Part shown: piece after piece, positions 1 through 13,727 of the stretch
Position numbering within the stretch: position 1 is the first letter of the stretch
Layout: the number at the start of each line of letters is the position of its first letter
NCBI GenBank assembly: GCA_964020155.1
Contig: OZ026549.1
Location: forward strand, 287,633 to 351,632
Direction of reading: 5' to 3'
DNA from: Chondrilla cf. caribensis
Lineage: Eukaryota; Porifera; Demospongiae; Chondrillida; Chondrillidae
Length of the DNA stretch: 64,000 nt
Notes under the pieces: model-generated
What the model was told of the DNA's origin: nothing
The model's database searches: none
The model's input: only the letters and a program-made list of their open reading frames with translations
Program-made: the position numbers and the translations under genes

Positions 1-439
1 TCGCTGTTTACCAATATTCGTCGCTGGTTCCCTCATATTGGCAAACAACGCCGAGGAAGACGTAACCAATAACTGTCCCCACCACATGGGCATGCATTTC
101 AGAACATTTTGCTGTGACCTTAACCGCTTCCCAACCACCACACCAATGATGGCGCCAATGGCATCTAAATTACATGCTGCTGTTTGTTTGTTTTTCAATA
201 ATCAACCAAACACTTATGTGCCATCATTAAATTTTCTGTAAACAAACTAATTTGTGTGAAAATTTACTTCTATCTATATCTACCAAACTTATCAAACCAC
301 CACATTTCCTTATGTCAATTGTGGCATAATGTTGTCTACAATTAACCATATGAGAACAGTAATATGAACAGATATACAGAACATAGCTACATCCCCCCCC
401 CCCCTTGGCCTGAATGAGTAATTCCTGTTTTACCAAATA
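1..439. other. 5' edge spacer or intron
   Basis: No convincing exon was found here on either strand. It includes a short C homopolymer near 393-404. The first exon or exons of the TMEM272-like gene that begins to be readable at 778 may lie here or upstream of the window, because the exon at 778 starts in mid-codon and needs a preceding exon. Confidence 0.5.
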
Positions 440-741
440 CAGCGAATTCTACTTAATCCACCACCACTTTATCTGTCAAACCTTTTAATCCACCACCACT
501 TTATCTGTCAAACCTTTTAATCCACCACCACTTTATCTGTCAAACCTTTTAATCCACCACCACTTTATCTGTCAAACCTTTTAATCCACCACCACTTTAT
601 CTGTCAAACCTTTTAATCCACCACAATTTCCCAGTACCAATATAATGTGCAAGTACCAATGAATATCCAGTTAATCTGCCAAACTCGTTAATCCACCATA
701 TTCTTAAAAACGAATTGCAGTGGATTATAGAGTATTCACTG
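440..741. mobile_element. pogo/Tigger-like MITE with TA target site
   Basis: The element begins CAGCGAATTCTAC and ends in the reverse complement of CAGTGAATACTC. A TA dinucleotide sits on both sides (438-439 and 742-743). The right part (about 630-741) is homologous, in opposite orientation, to the element at 7923-8060. CAGT termini with TA duplication are typical of Tc1/mariner-pogo non-autonomous elements. There is no coding capacity. Confidence 0.7.
453..625. repeat. 32-bp tandem repeat inside the MITE
   Basis: Five full copies plus a partial one of a 32-bp unit beginning TTAATCCACCACCAC start at 453, 485, 517, 549, 581 and 613. The unit resembles element sequence further right (TTAATCCACC), so the expansion arose within the MITE. 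Confidence 0.9.
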
Positions 742-777
742 TAATACTTTGTGGGCTACCTCTCTTACTTTCTGCAG

Positions 778-2223
<1,446 letters not shown>

Positions 2224-2879
2224 CGTGTCACAGCCCAGAATGGAGTATTATGCCGTTCAAGTAAAGAACGAACGAAATGCTATTTTAGTATTTTTCTTTT
2301 TTGCCTCAAGTTCGTGGCGTTGTCATGGCATTCATGTATACCTAGTTGTGCTGATAGAGTCAATAAAAAGTCTTCAGAACCAGTGTATGTTAGTCCACAT
2401 TGCGATATTCGGAAAGTGTATCATTGTAATAGACTGAGTACAGCTGAAGTCTATACACCTTAGTTTGACTTTATTACTATGTATTATGTACGTATGTAAT
2501 AATCGATGATTAACGCTGAGTGTGTTAACGCTATACATTGCATGTGTTCAAACGTGGTCATCCTATGGTCATCCGGCCACCATGATAGACTCATCAACTA
2601 CCCCCCCTGCGCCACATGGGGGAAGGTCCAACATCACTGCATGTATGTGCATGTTCTACACTGTCAGTATTAATTAATTAATTTGTAATCTAATTGGATC
2701 TGTATAATATTGTCATGTCAGTCTATATATAGCAAATACCATGGTTATACGTAATACTACACATGGTGTAATATAATCTTGTGTGTATCTCATAACAATA
2801 TTACAGCACTTATGAAACATGAAGATAGTTAAATAATATAATAATGTTACCTTTAAATTTGTAATATGTAAAATAATTA
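2224..2879. other. convergent spacer between TMEM272-like gene and NUDT6
   Basis: The two genes face each other here. Besides the plus-strand AATAAA at 2362, TTTATT at 2470-2475 reads AATAAA on the minus strand and could serve NUDT6, whose stop is at 2880. The rest is AT-rich with no exon seen. Confidence 0.5.
2362..2367 (+). terminator. poly(A) signal of TMEM272-like gene
   Basis: AATAAA lies about 140 nt after the stop codon at 2223. Confidence 0.55.
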
Positions 2880-3453
2880 TCATGTTGATTGTAAAGGTCT
2901 GTGGTACAGTTTATATGATCGGCCTGGTAATATTTCTAAATCAAGTTGATCCTCTTTAATATCCACTGCGTCGAACCCATGCTTCAAGCCGACATTGACA
3001 ATGGCACACAACCGCTTGCTTAGGTTCGTACAGAGAGGATCACTGGAAAAGTCATCCAGCCTCATCCACTGGCAATCCAGCAGCTCATCGCGGCAGAAAT
3101 CAATGCTGTAGGTCATAGGGGTCAGTCTACATATGAAGTAGAGGTCAGACTTCCCGAATCCTGTGCCAGGGATGTTGTGCATCTGTCTGAAGGCTAGGAC
3201 TGACTGGAACACTGGAGGGGGGGGGGGGACAAACCGAGAAGAGAGTGGGAGAGACTTCAATATACAGTTGATACAGCTTGCACTGCATGTACATCAGTTG
3301 TATGCACAGCACGTGTGATACAATAGATGGAATCCCATACCTGTTTTGATGCCAGTTTCCTCAAACACTTCTCTCACTGCAGTGTTGGCTGTGAATGATG
3401 TGAATGAATGTAGACCAATGATGTGGTTGTAAACACATACCACTTATGCACAC

Positions 3454-3520
<67 letters not shown>

Positions 3521-3537
3521 CACATATACACACTACA

Positions 3538-3578
<41 letters not shown>

Positions 3579-4912
3579 AATATCTTCTCCACGATCTGAA
3601 ACACCTCCAGGAAACTTCCAACGCTGAAACTACAAGACATCCACAGAGAACAACACTATCACAAACACAGCCATATACACGCCCTGCACCATTTGCACTC
3701 CACACAACACAGATTGTCCATAGTTAAGTACACATAGTACATCAACCATACACAACTGCTTACATTTCTTTATAGTTGTAGGACTATTGTTTAACACGTC
3801 TATATATAGCAATATTCAACCAATTCTTTCTGAAAATTCTGAAAAGAATTGTTTGAATATCGCTATAGACGTGTTAAACAATAGTCCTACAATTATAAAG
3901 AAATACAACCAACATGTCCAACAACTTTCACATGTTCACAACTGCATACATGTATGTACACTTGGATATTTGGACAACTTCACCAAAGTGTTTGACTGGG
4001 TTACATTGTATTATAGACTGTGATACTACGTATGTGAGATATTGTAGTCTTCAAATAGACAACAATGTCAACAAGAGACCAAGATACACACACAAATGGG
4101 GTGCTGACCCTGAATCTGTCTCGAATAACCAGCACCTCACTGGTATCCTCCCTCAGTACGAACCCTGCCACGCCCACCTGATGGGAGGCATAGGGCGGCA
4201 ACTTGTTCTCCTTCTTCTCGTTCAACCACAGTGAGAGGACAGCCCTCGAGTCTACAGCGTGATGGTAGGAGAAACCCAGTTTAGCTGCTTCTGGTATGTA
4301 GTCAGCCAGCGATAAGGGAAGGTGGAGCCATACGGCATTCCTCTGTTCCTTCCTCCACTGTACCAGATGATCTATGTATGGAGAGCATAGTAGGATGTTT
4401 GTGACAGGGATGTAAGGGTAGCTGTAACAAGAACAGGTTGTTAATCGAGTGCAAATTGCTTAGGAAGTACCCTGTTAGTACACATTCCTGGCTAATACAC
4501 ACTCGAGTACCCCTCAGTACAACACATGCAATCAATATTAAGTCCCTGGTTAGCTCGTGCACACCATATGAACTAGTACTGATAGCAAATACCGGCTCTC
4601 GTAATTCTTGTGCTATTGATAATATTCCTAACCTTATCACCAGCAATACAAACACGATGGTAACGAGATACTACGTACAAACACGATGGTAACGAGCTAC
4701 TATGTACCTTTCAAAGATATGCTAAATTCCCGTGGAGAAACTGGTGTCCATCCTGAGCTAAGGGCTTCAACTAGATTGATATCAGGGTTTTTGAAAGGCT
4801 TGTTCAGAGTCCACGGAAGCGTCAAAGACGCACTAGAAAGCTCTGCTCTGGACGCAGCCCGCTCTATAACTGTCCTCCCGATCGAACGAGGTATTCCGCC
4901 GAGTCGCCACAT
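2880..4912 (-). CDS. NUDT6: Nudix hydrolase of the NUDT6 family
   Basis: Five exons read on the minus strand: 4912-4701, 4421-4109, 3623-3578, 3388-3341 and 3211-2880. They total 951 nt in frame, giving 316 residues, the same as I recall for the vertebrate protein. Exon 1 encodes a basic, Ser/Arg-rich N-terminus (MWRLGGIPRSIGR) that looks like a mitochondrial presequence. Exon 2 carries the family's pre-Nudix region (VQWRKEQRNAVWLHLP, GFSYHHA) and the YASHQVGVAG motif. The Nudix box is split over exons 3 and 4, with Gly182, Glu188, Arg196-Glu197 and Glu200-Glu201 of GX5EX7REUXEEXGU all present. The rest matches the family C-terminus (FGKSDLYFICRL). Members are phosphohydrolases related to fibroblast-growth-factor antisense genes in vertebrates; the substrate is not shown here. 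The exon 1 donor at 4700 is chosen by frame; GTACAT at 4707 would break it. Confidence 0.92.
3455..3577. repeat. (CA)n tract in NUDT6 intron
   Basis: Interrupted CA repeat with a few AAAC and CCAC breaks, directly abutting the exon 3 donor at 3577, so the donor GT is itself part of the repeat. Confidence 0.9.
3764..3904. repeat. 141-bp palindromic inverted repeat (MITE-like)
   Basis: Arms of about 64 bp begin ATTTCTTTATAGTTGTAGGA and are mirrored almost perfectly at the right end, with only about 13 bp (around CTGAAAATTCTGA) at the tip. It lies in the NUDT6 intron between exons 2 and 3. It looks like a fold-back non-autonomous element. Confidence 0.85.
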
Positions 4913-5084
4913 ACTGCGATTGAGTAATCAGGGCTCTGTATTGCGCAATCGATTGATCACTATGGTAATGGGAAAGAAAAAAACATGGCCGATCACAGTC
5001 GATAGTAAACTAAACACAGTTGGAGAGAGAGAGATATTTCTTCGACATCATTGCGACGTTTGAAGAGGGAGGAAACCAAGGACC
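4913..5084. promoter_or_regulatory. Bidirectional promoter region, NUDT6 / F-box-WD40 gene
   Basis: Only 172 bp separate the divergent start codons (4912 minus, 5085 plus). Both 5'UTRs and any promoter must share this space. No TATA box stands out. Confidence 0.55.
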
Positions 5085-8000
5085 ATGAGTCTAAGGACGG
5101 AAGGAGTCATTGGGAAGGACATAGCTCCCCTGAATTCGCCCTATTCTTGTGCTAATCTTGGAAGAAATAGGAAGCGGTCAACGGACGTTGACTTCGAGAA
5201 GCGTTTCGATCACTTCACACATATGCTGTCAACGTGGAAGAAAGATGTAGTTAGTGTATATATTTGTGATTTTTAAAAGTTTGTCAACGTGTTGTCTAAC
5301 AGTAACAGTTCTACTCTATGGTGGTTACCGTGTGAAGGGGGCTCCCGTCCGGGGGCGTTCAACAGATCCTCACCACGCAAAGATCGTCCTATCCTTTCAT
5401 CTCGGCTACTGCCACTGCCCTGTCAGTCGCACTGATCTACCTCAACAACAGTCCCTCACCCACCTCAATGACAGTCCCTCACCCACCTCAACAACAGTCC
5501 CTCACCCACCTCAACAACAGTCCCTCACCCATCTCAACGACAATCCCTCACCCACCTCAACGACAGTCCCTCACCCACCTCAACGACAATCCCTCACCCA
5601 CCTCAACGACAGTCCCTCACCCTACTCAACGACAATCCCTCACCCACCTCAATGACAGTCCCTCACCCACCTCAATGACAATCCCTCACCCACCTCAACG
5701 ACAATCCCTCACCCACCTCAACGACAGTCCCTCACCCTACTCAACGACAATCCCTCACCCACCTCAATGACAGTCCCTCACCCACCTCAACGACAGTCCC
5801 TCACCCACCTCAACGACAGTCCCTCACCCATCTCAACGACAATCCCTCACCCACCTCAGCGACAATCCCTCACCCACCTCAACGACAATCCCTCACCCAC
5901 CTCAACGACAATCCCTCACCCACCTCAACGACAATCCCTCGCCCACCTCAACGACGGTCCCTCACCCACCTCGACGACAGTCCCTCACCCACCTCAACGA
6001 CAATCCCTCACCCACCTCAACAACAGTCCCTCACCCACCTCAACGACAATCCCTCACCCACCTCAACGACAGTCCCTCACCCACCTCAACGACAATCCCT
6101 CACCCACCTCAACGACAGTCCCTCACCCTACTCAACGACAATCCCTCACCCACCTCAATGACAGTCCCTCACCCACCTCAATGACAATCCCTCACCCACC
6201 TCAACGACAGTCCCTCACCCACCTCAATGACAATCCCTCACCCACCTCAACGACGGTCCCTCACCCACCTCAACGACGGTCCCTCACCCACCTCAACGAC
6301 AATCCCTCACCCACCTCACCGACAGTCCCTCACCCACCTCAACGACAGTCCCTCACCCACCTCAACGAGAGTTCCCACCCACCTCAACAACAATCCCTCA
6401 CCCACCTCAACGACAATCACTCACCCACCTCAACGACAATCCCTCACCCACCTCCGATCACAATGTCCTCTCCATTCCTTGATCCAGCTACACACGGTCG
6501 TCCAGTCGCTGGTTCAGAGATGTCCTCTCACTCAAATAGAGTTCCTCTATTCGGTGAGTTAGTGTGCTTTGATGTCAGAAGGGCCACCTCCACGTGGTGT
6601 ACACCAGGGACACACACTGTCTGCTCTCCCATGATGGGGTAACAGGGGACACAGGGTACTGTAGGACAGGTGTATTTAAGATTGATGGTGCTGAGCCTAG
6701 GGTGAGAATCACCACTGGTCAGTCCACTACGTATGGAGATACGTACGTATCACTGATAAATATTTAAATCAAGAGCTGGGATTTCTACTGGCCTGGTGTC
6801 AAATTAACCTGTGTCCCAAATTACCCTGGTGTCCCGAACTACCCTGGTACCCTTAACTTCATATGCGCATACCCTTCTGTTTCAAACTACCCTCATAAGT
6901 ACGTACATTTGTCTGAATCTTCCACATGCTGTAGAGCTTGGAAGCTATCAACCACAGGGACTTCCTCATGAGTTCATTCCCTCCCCCTGGATGTGCTGGC
7001 AATGTAGTCCGACCACTTTCAACAGCTATTTCAAGAAGTACAAGATCCTATCTGTCAAAAACTAGAAAGAAGATGGTGTGTGCATGTGTGGCTGTATACT
7101 ATTGTTCTGGTACATGTACGTACGTATGTAGACACATATGATGGTGTGTGTACTGACTTCTTCAATTCTGTAGATGAGTAGGATCCATAGGACTGAGAGT
7201 ATCATTCTACAGAGTGAGGTGTGTACGTATGTACGTATGTGTACCTGCACTTGTGTAAATCCTGCATGTGTGTTTATCCCATGCTGTGTAACCACCTACC
7301 TCTATACGTACGAATACACACACATCATTCATGTGTTCTTATGTGGTTGTCAGTGAGTGTGGAGTGTTTCTTTTGGTGAATGAAGATGTGTCCATGCACG
7401 GAGCATGCTTATGTGTGTATTCCACAGATTGTACATGTATGTATGTACTTGCATACGTATGTACGTATGTATGTTTTTATATGTTTGTCTCTACAATTGT
7501 TTCAACTAAATGTACATGAGTACGTACGTACGTATGTATACATTTGGTGTACGTATGTACATACATATGTACATATTTATATATACTCCAGGAGGAAGCT
7601 CGTTATTGTCTGTGTTCGTCCCCTGGGAGTAACCTGCCCACATCTCGATGGGCCACGCCAACCTCCCTACAGAGGATTCAGTCACATGCCACACCTCTTG
7701 CCGAGCTGACACACCCCCAAGTAAACCTGTACACAACCAAGTCAGACACTGTTCTGAGAGTATCCCAGCATCCACGGTGAGTGAGGGCACTCAGCACAGC
7801 TCTCTTTCTGTCTGTAGTATATGTTGATGTATGTACTTATGTACGTATGTGGGTATGCGTCTGTTTATACGTATATACATACATCTGTAGTGTTTTACAT
7901 GTTGTACATACGCATGTGGGTACAGTGAATCTCTTAATCTGCTACAATGTGTTTGCAAAAAATTGGTGGATTAACGAGTGCGGTGAATCCACTGGATATT

Positions 8001-8950
8001 CATTGGTACTTGTATTGGGAAATTGTGGTGGATAAAGCAGTGTAGAAAGAGAATTCACTGTACTTACATACGTAGTGTTTTACATGTTATTGTACGTACA
8101 TACGTATCTAAATAGTGTATGCATCAAGCATTTTATGCAGCTACATACATACAGTATGTATGTATGTATGTGTGTACACCATGCCATGTACACAGGCCCT
8201 CTCACAGCAAGGTTGTGGTGTACCACTGCCTATCTACCCCATGTATCTCATTGTGTCCAACTGTGCATACAGTATGTGGTTACCACCTACGTACGTACAT
8301 AAGTACGTATGTATGTGTTTGCAATTGTACGTTGTGCAGTACGTATGAACATATTTGTACTATTGACTCAGGCAACACACTGCACCTCCAACTACCTCGA
8401 GAGCGATCAGCAGCCTTAGACGATCCGGAGGCTCACAATTGCAGATCTCACCGAAGAGACCCACCTCTTCACCGCCCACCACAAGGAGACACACCCACCA
8501 CAGTATTGCAACCACACCCACCTCATCCTCCAGGCCGGTATCGTGCTTGGCCCTACAGCGCAGACACAGCAGCACCTCACTGCTGACCAGCACCCCTTCT
8601 CCACGCACCAGTCAGAGGACTCCCATCTTCCCCACTGGACCAGTCACACTAGCTGCTACCACACAGCAGATCAGATCAGCAGGGTACGTATGTTTGTGCA
8701 CACATTTAAAGAGCAATACTTTGTGTATATGTATTGTACTGAGTGGTGCGCTTGGTCTATTGTAGCAATACTTTGTGTATGTGTATTGTACTGAGTGGTG
8801 CGCTTGGTCTATTGTAGCAATACTTTGTGTATATGTATTGTACTGAGTGGTGCGCTTGGTCTATTGTAGCAATGCTAATCTCAGCTCTGCTGTGTGGAAT
8901 CTTCCAATTGAAGTCAGGGAGTTCTTGTGTTGGTTTACCACACTGGAGCA

Positions 8951-9005
<55 letters not shown>

Positions 9006-9937
9006 TGTGTGTGTTGGTTGTGGGTATACGTATGGGTACACATGTGGTTAGCATGTTGTGTGTGAAATATCTTGGGTCTGGTCCACAAGAAGGGGATTTC
9101 CCTTACATTAACCTTCTCCCTTCAGATTGGCAGCAGCAAGAAATACTTGAGGCTGTAGTCTTTGAGCTGGATCATAATGACCAGTTCCTCCTGACAGCTA
9201 CAGTGATGGTGAGTCTGACAGTAACCCAGTGCGTACGGTCTACACATGTTCTAGCATGTGTACATACGTACCTTGACCACCTGTGCAATTCTGTCTCCAT
9301 CCCTCCTCCCTTGGACTCAGGTGAGGAGATACAAAGATTTCATATCTCTCCTTCCTGAACACCTGGTCTGGAAGACTCTCCTTCATCTCCTGCCCAAACA
9401 CCTCGTATGGTCTGGTCAAGTGTCCAGGAAGTGGAGGGCGAGATGTCGGGACGAGTGTGTGTGGGAACGAAAGTGCAAGTGGGGACATTTGGGTGAGTGC
9501 ACACTACACACATACACGTGTGTGTGTGTGTTTACATACGTATACATATATACGTATGTACATAAAATATTTGTATGTACAGCATCCAATACATTATACA
9601 TATGTACGTATGTACATATATATTAAAGGGTATTATTGTATAGTGATTACACATGCAGTATATGTACGTACGTAATTTTGTACCTATTCTACAGCTCTCC
9701 CTCTGTCGGCATCATCACCCTCCTGGAGGGATCTGTATTTTCAAGAGTTGAAGCTTCGCAAGAATTGGAGGTCTGGTTTGTACCGGAGTGTAATCATTAG
9801 TGCTCACGACCGAGGAGTGACGTGTGTGAGGATGAGGGAGGGGGATATCCACACCCTTGCCAGCAGCAGTATCGACCATAAAATAAAATTATGGAATTTG
9901 AAGAATGGACGTCTGTTGAAGACGTTGACTGGTCACC

Positions 9938-9998
<61 letters not shown>

Positions 9999-10460
9999 TG
10001 TGATGCAGTATGTTTGCGGTGGGGAATTCATTTTCATTTTACTAACATCAAAGAGAGAACAGAAAACAAACAAGAAGCCACGTCTGAACGTGCTACGTAC
10101 CAAATAAGACAGCACATGCATGTAAACATATGAAACTTTCATGTGAATATACTTGCGATATACGTATGTATATCCCTCAAAATGCACATACATATACATA
10201 CGTACGTACATGCGTATGTAGTAGTCGGAACACATACGTACGTACATATTGTGCGTGCTCTGGTATTATAATGTACGTACATACATTATCATGTACGTAC
10301 ATACCTACATATTCACATGCATATAATACATATACGTACGTACGTAATATGTACGTATATAAAACTTGCCATTGTCCTCCAGCGAAGTGTGTGGGCACTA
10401 TGCTTCTATGGAAAACACTACCTCATCAGTGGATCACATGATAACACCATCAAGGTATGT

Positions 10461-10542
<82 letters not shown>

Positions 10543-10546
10543 ATGC

Positions 10547-10580
<34 letters not shown>

Positions 10581-13364
10581 ACGTGTGTGTGTGTGTGTTT
10601 GTACATGTTTGTGTGTTGGCATGAGTGCTATGCATATGAATATCAAAGCATTGGATCTACACCTATGTACTTCCATATCTTCACATCTTCCGTTCCATTT
10701 TTCAACAGATCTGGAACTTGAAATCAGGACAGTGTGAGCGCACCCTGCTGGGCCATCAAGGCCCCATTTGGAGTGTACGTCAAAAGATGGACCTTTTGAT
10801 CAGCGCCTCTCAGGATTATTCAGTGAGCTCGAGCTATACAGGTGTCCTGTGTACCTACCTATGTGCCTACGTATGTACGTACCTATGAATGTGTGGGAAT
10901 GTTATTGCAATAGTGCACATACGTACATATGTACATACATTTGTATTTACATAGGTAGTTATTATTATGTTCCTATGTACGTACATACGTATGTATGTAC
11001 ATAAATGTATACTTCCACAGGCCATAGTGTGGAATGTGCGTCATTGCCGTTTCAAGCACCAGCTACTGGGCCACAAAGGAAGAGTCTTTGCTGCCGATCT
11101 CAATGAGGATGCATCAATAGCCTTCACTGCCTCAGGAGACAAGGTTGGTTTACATACGTACGTATGTACGTATATCCTTGTACGTACGTATGTGTTTACG
11201 TATGTACGTACGTATATACATACATACAAGTTGACACACACATCACATACGTACGTATGCTCATATACTTGTATGTAAGACCAGGTATGGCTGTACTCAA
11301 TGTGTAGACGGTGTGCACGTGGAGTACTGACAGTGGACAGAGACTGAGAACTATCCGAGTCAGCAAGACAGACCCTGTGATGTCCCTTCGCTGGAAGCAG
11401 GTACAGCAACTCACTAGTGCACTGAGCCCACTACACTATGTTGAGAGCTGTACATGTGATCGCTTGTTGAGAGCTGTACATGTAGTCGCTTGTTGCATGT
11501 TGAGAGCTGTACATGTGGTCACTTGTTGCATGTTGAGAGCTGTACATGTGGTCACTTGTTGCATGTTGAGAGCTGTACATGTGGTCACTTGTTGTATGTT
11601 GAGATCTGTACATGTGGTCACTTGTTGCATGTTGAGAGCTGTACATGTAGTCACTTGTTGTATGTTGAGAGCTGTACATGTAGTTGTATGTTGAGAGCTG
11701 TACATGTGGTCACTTGTTGCATGTTGAGAGCTGTACATGTGGTCACTTGTTGCATGTTGAGAGCTGTACATGCGGTTGCTTGTTGCATGTTGAGAGCTGT
11801 ACATGTGGTTGCTTGTTGCATGTTGAGAGCATTACATGCGGTCACTTGTTGCATGTTGACAGTTGTACATGTGGTCGCTTGTTGCATGTTGAGAGCTGTA
11901 CATGTGGTCGCTTGTTGCATGTTGAGAGCTGTACATGTGGTCACTTGTTGCATGTTGAGAGCTGTACATGTAGTCACTTGTTGTATGTTGAGAGCTGTAC
12001 ATGTAGTTGTATGTTGAGAGCTGTACATGTGGTCACTTGTTGCATGTTGAGAGCTGTACATGTAGTCACTTGTTGCATGTTGAGAGCTGTACATGTAGTT
12101 GTATGTTGAGAGCTGTACATGTGGTCACTTGTTGCATGTTGAGAGCTGTACATGTAGTCACTTGTTGCATGTTGAGAGCTGTACATGCGGTTGCTTGTTG
12201 TATGTTGAGAGCTGTACATGTGATCGCTTGTTGAGAGCTGTACATGTAGTCGCTTGTTGCATGTTGAGAGCTGTACATGTGGTCACTTGTTGCATGTTGA
12301 GAGCTGTACATGTGGTCACTTGTTGCATGTTGAGAGCTGTACATGTGGTCACTTGTTGTATGTTGAGAGCTGTACATGTGGTCACTTGTTGCATGTTGAG
12401 AGCTGTACATGTAGTCATTTGTTGTATGTTGAGAGCTGTACATGTAGTTGTATGTTGAGAGCTGTACATGTGGTCACTTGTTGCATGTTGAGAGCTGTAC
12501 ATGTAGTCACTTGTTGCATGTTGAGAGCTGTACATGCGGTTGCTTGTTGCATGTTGAGAGCATTACATGCGGTCACTTGTTGCATGTTGACAGTTGTACA
12601 TGTGGTCGCTTGTTGCATGTTGAGAGCTGTACATGTGGTCGCTTGTTGCATGTTGAGAGCTGTACATGTGGTCCCTTTAAGAGTTCAACTGATCAAGGTT
12701 TCACTGAATTTACGTATTAATTTGGTGTTTCATTATCAAATTTACTGAATTTGCAAATTTGTTGACCTCAACTAATCGTATTCATTGTTCCAGGATGTTC
12801 TGGTGTGTTGCCATGGAAGGTATGTCAGTTGCTATGACACCTCAAATGGAGATAAAGTGGCTGAAATAATGGCTCACGAGAAAACGTACGTCTATTCTGT
12901 TTATTCGCATTGTAGCTTACACCATTGGTTGGTGACTATACGTATGTATGTACGTACGTATGTGTGTTGTTTTACATATGTATGTAAGTACGTACGTATG
13001 TATGTTCTTAGTTCTATTATTACCATTGTTTTTATTTCTGTTTACAGTATCAAAGATGTTTGTTTACTGATTGGTGATGGCAAGAGCTCGAAAGCGATGG
13101 TCATCAGCGGGAGTGATGATGGAGCTGTCAAAATATGGAAGACATCGCGGTAAGCTACTCCTGTGACTGTCTCCCCGGTAAGACGAGGTAAACTCCTCAC
13201 CCACATGACCACGTACGTACATCTCCACCTCCAGAGCTCACAGCCTCTCCACTGTGGTCTGCGGCGAGGACAGTGTTAAGAAAGTGAACAGTGTTGACAG
13301 CAATGGTGTCCTGCTGACTGCTGGTTTGACCGACGGGACCATTGTGGTGCTGAACTACCTTTGA
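5085..13364 (+). CDS. F-box / WD40-repeat protein (SCF substrate receptor)
   Basis: Sixteen exons join in frame (717 residues): 5085-5246, 6935-7075, 7174-7218, 7592-7776, 8372-8683, 8870-8952, 9126-9208, 9321-9492, 9695-9939, 10383-10454, 10709-10822, 11021-11143, 11308-11400, 12794-12885, 13048-13149 and 13235-13364. The N-terminus is basic and Ser/Thr/Pro-rich (about 179-282). An F-box follows near residues 343-388 ([19 protein letters not shown], then WERKC). About seven WD40 blades fill 415-717, with [20 protein letters not shown] and [10 protein letters not shown] as clear blade ends. By family knowledge the F-box binds Skp1 in an SCF ubiquitin ligase and the WD40 propeller binds substrate. 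The layout recalls FBXW2 and FBXW7, but I cannot assign orthology. Exons 1 and 2 are the least certain. The gene is unusually rich in intronic minisatellites. Confidence 0.85.
5440..6455. repeat. 23-bp minisatellite, about 44 copies
   Basis: The unit is close to CCTCACCCACCTCAACGACA plus GT and one base. Because 23 is not a multiple of three, all frames cycle into the same Pro/Ser/Thr/His-rich peptide. TGA codons from CAATGA variants interrupt each frame. Exon 1 (ends 5246) and exon 2 (starts 6935) of the F-box gene join in phase 0 without it, so I place it in intron 1. Confidence 0.85.
7923..8060. mobile_element. pogo/Tigger-like MITE, second copy
   Basis: A 138-bp element starting CAGTGAATCTCTT and ending in the complement of CAGTGAATTCTCTTT is flanked by TA at 7921-7922 and 8061-8062. 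It is the inverted relative of 440-741. It lies in the intron between exons 4 and 5 of the F-box gene. Confidence 0.8.
8714..8869 (+). repeat. 52-bp direct triplication containing a splice acceptor
   Basis: Three tandem copies (8714-8765, 8766-8817, 8818-8869) each end in GGTCTATTGTAG, the acceptor used by exon 6 of the F-box gene at 8870. Confidence 0.95.
8953..9014. repeat. (GT)n tract at exon 6 donor
   Basis: GT repeat that changes to GTGC near its end. The donor GT of exon 6 is the first repeat unit. Confidence 0.9.
9940..10118. repeat. GT tract plus dispersed 120-bp repeat, copy A
   Basis: A GT tract is followed by about 120 bp containing CATCAAAGAGAGAACAGAA and GTCTGAACGTGCTA. The same pair, GT tract then tail, recurs at 13680-13845. 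It lies in an intron of the F-box gene. Confidence 0.85.
10457..10612. repeat. (GT)n tract in F-box gene intron
   Basis: Long GT repeat with GCATGC and GCACGT interruptions immediately after the exon 10 donor. Confidence 0.9.
11443..12673. repeat. 33-bp minisatellite with 26-bp variants, about 38 units
   Basis: Units read close to GTTGAGAGCTGTACATGTGG plus TCACTTGTTGCAT. Shorter 26-bp units are interspersed. A distinctive pair of short units near 11447-11495 recurs near 12205-12255, so a block of about 760 bp has itself been duplicated. It occupies the intron between WD40 exons 13 and 14. Because 33 is a multiple of three, long false reading frames appear on both strands. Confidence 0.92.
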
Positions 13365-13680
13365 ATGCCAGGCTTCCTGGACATGTTGTATGTAGCTGGC
13401 TATAAATTTATAAATTGTCTGTCTGTGTGTGTGTGAATGATATGCAAGTAAATACGTACATATGTACGTATTTATGTGATTATGGGAAAAGTTTTTTTCT
13501 TTATATTATTTTTCAGACAGTTCTATTGAAATAATATTTATTTTAACTTTCATTGTTAATTAAATCTCAGTAAATCAGTATGGTATTAATTATGTACTGC
13601 ACTTCTCTAATGTGTGTGTGTGTGCGTGTGTGTGCATGTGTGTGTGTGCGCGTGTGTGTGCATGCGTGCGTGCATGCATG

Positions 13681-13727
<47 letters not shown>

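Noticed and set aside
453..625. CRISPR-like array
   Set aside because: Units are contiguous direct repeats with no unique spacers, in a eukaryotic context. The same applies to all minisatellites here.
5254..6642. Pro/Ser/Thr-rich repeat protein
   Set aside because: The 23-bp minisatellite shifts frame every unit, TGA variants interrupt every frame, and flanking exons of the F-box gene join in phase without it.
11431..12748. Cys-rich repeat proteins on both strands
   Set aside because: The 33-bp repeat unit is a multiple of three, which keeps frames open by chance; it lies between two WD40 exons that join in frame.
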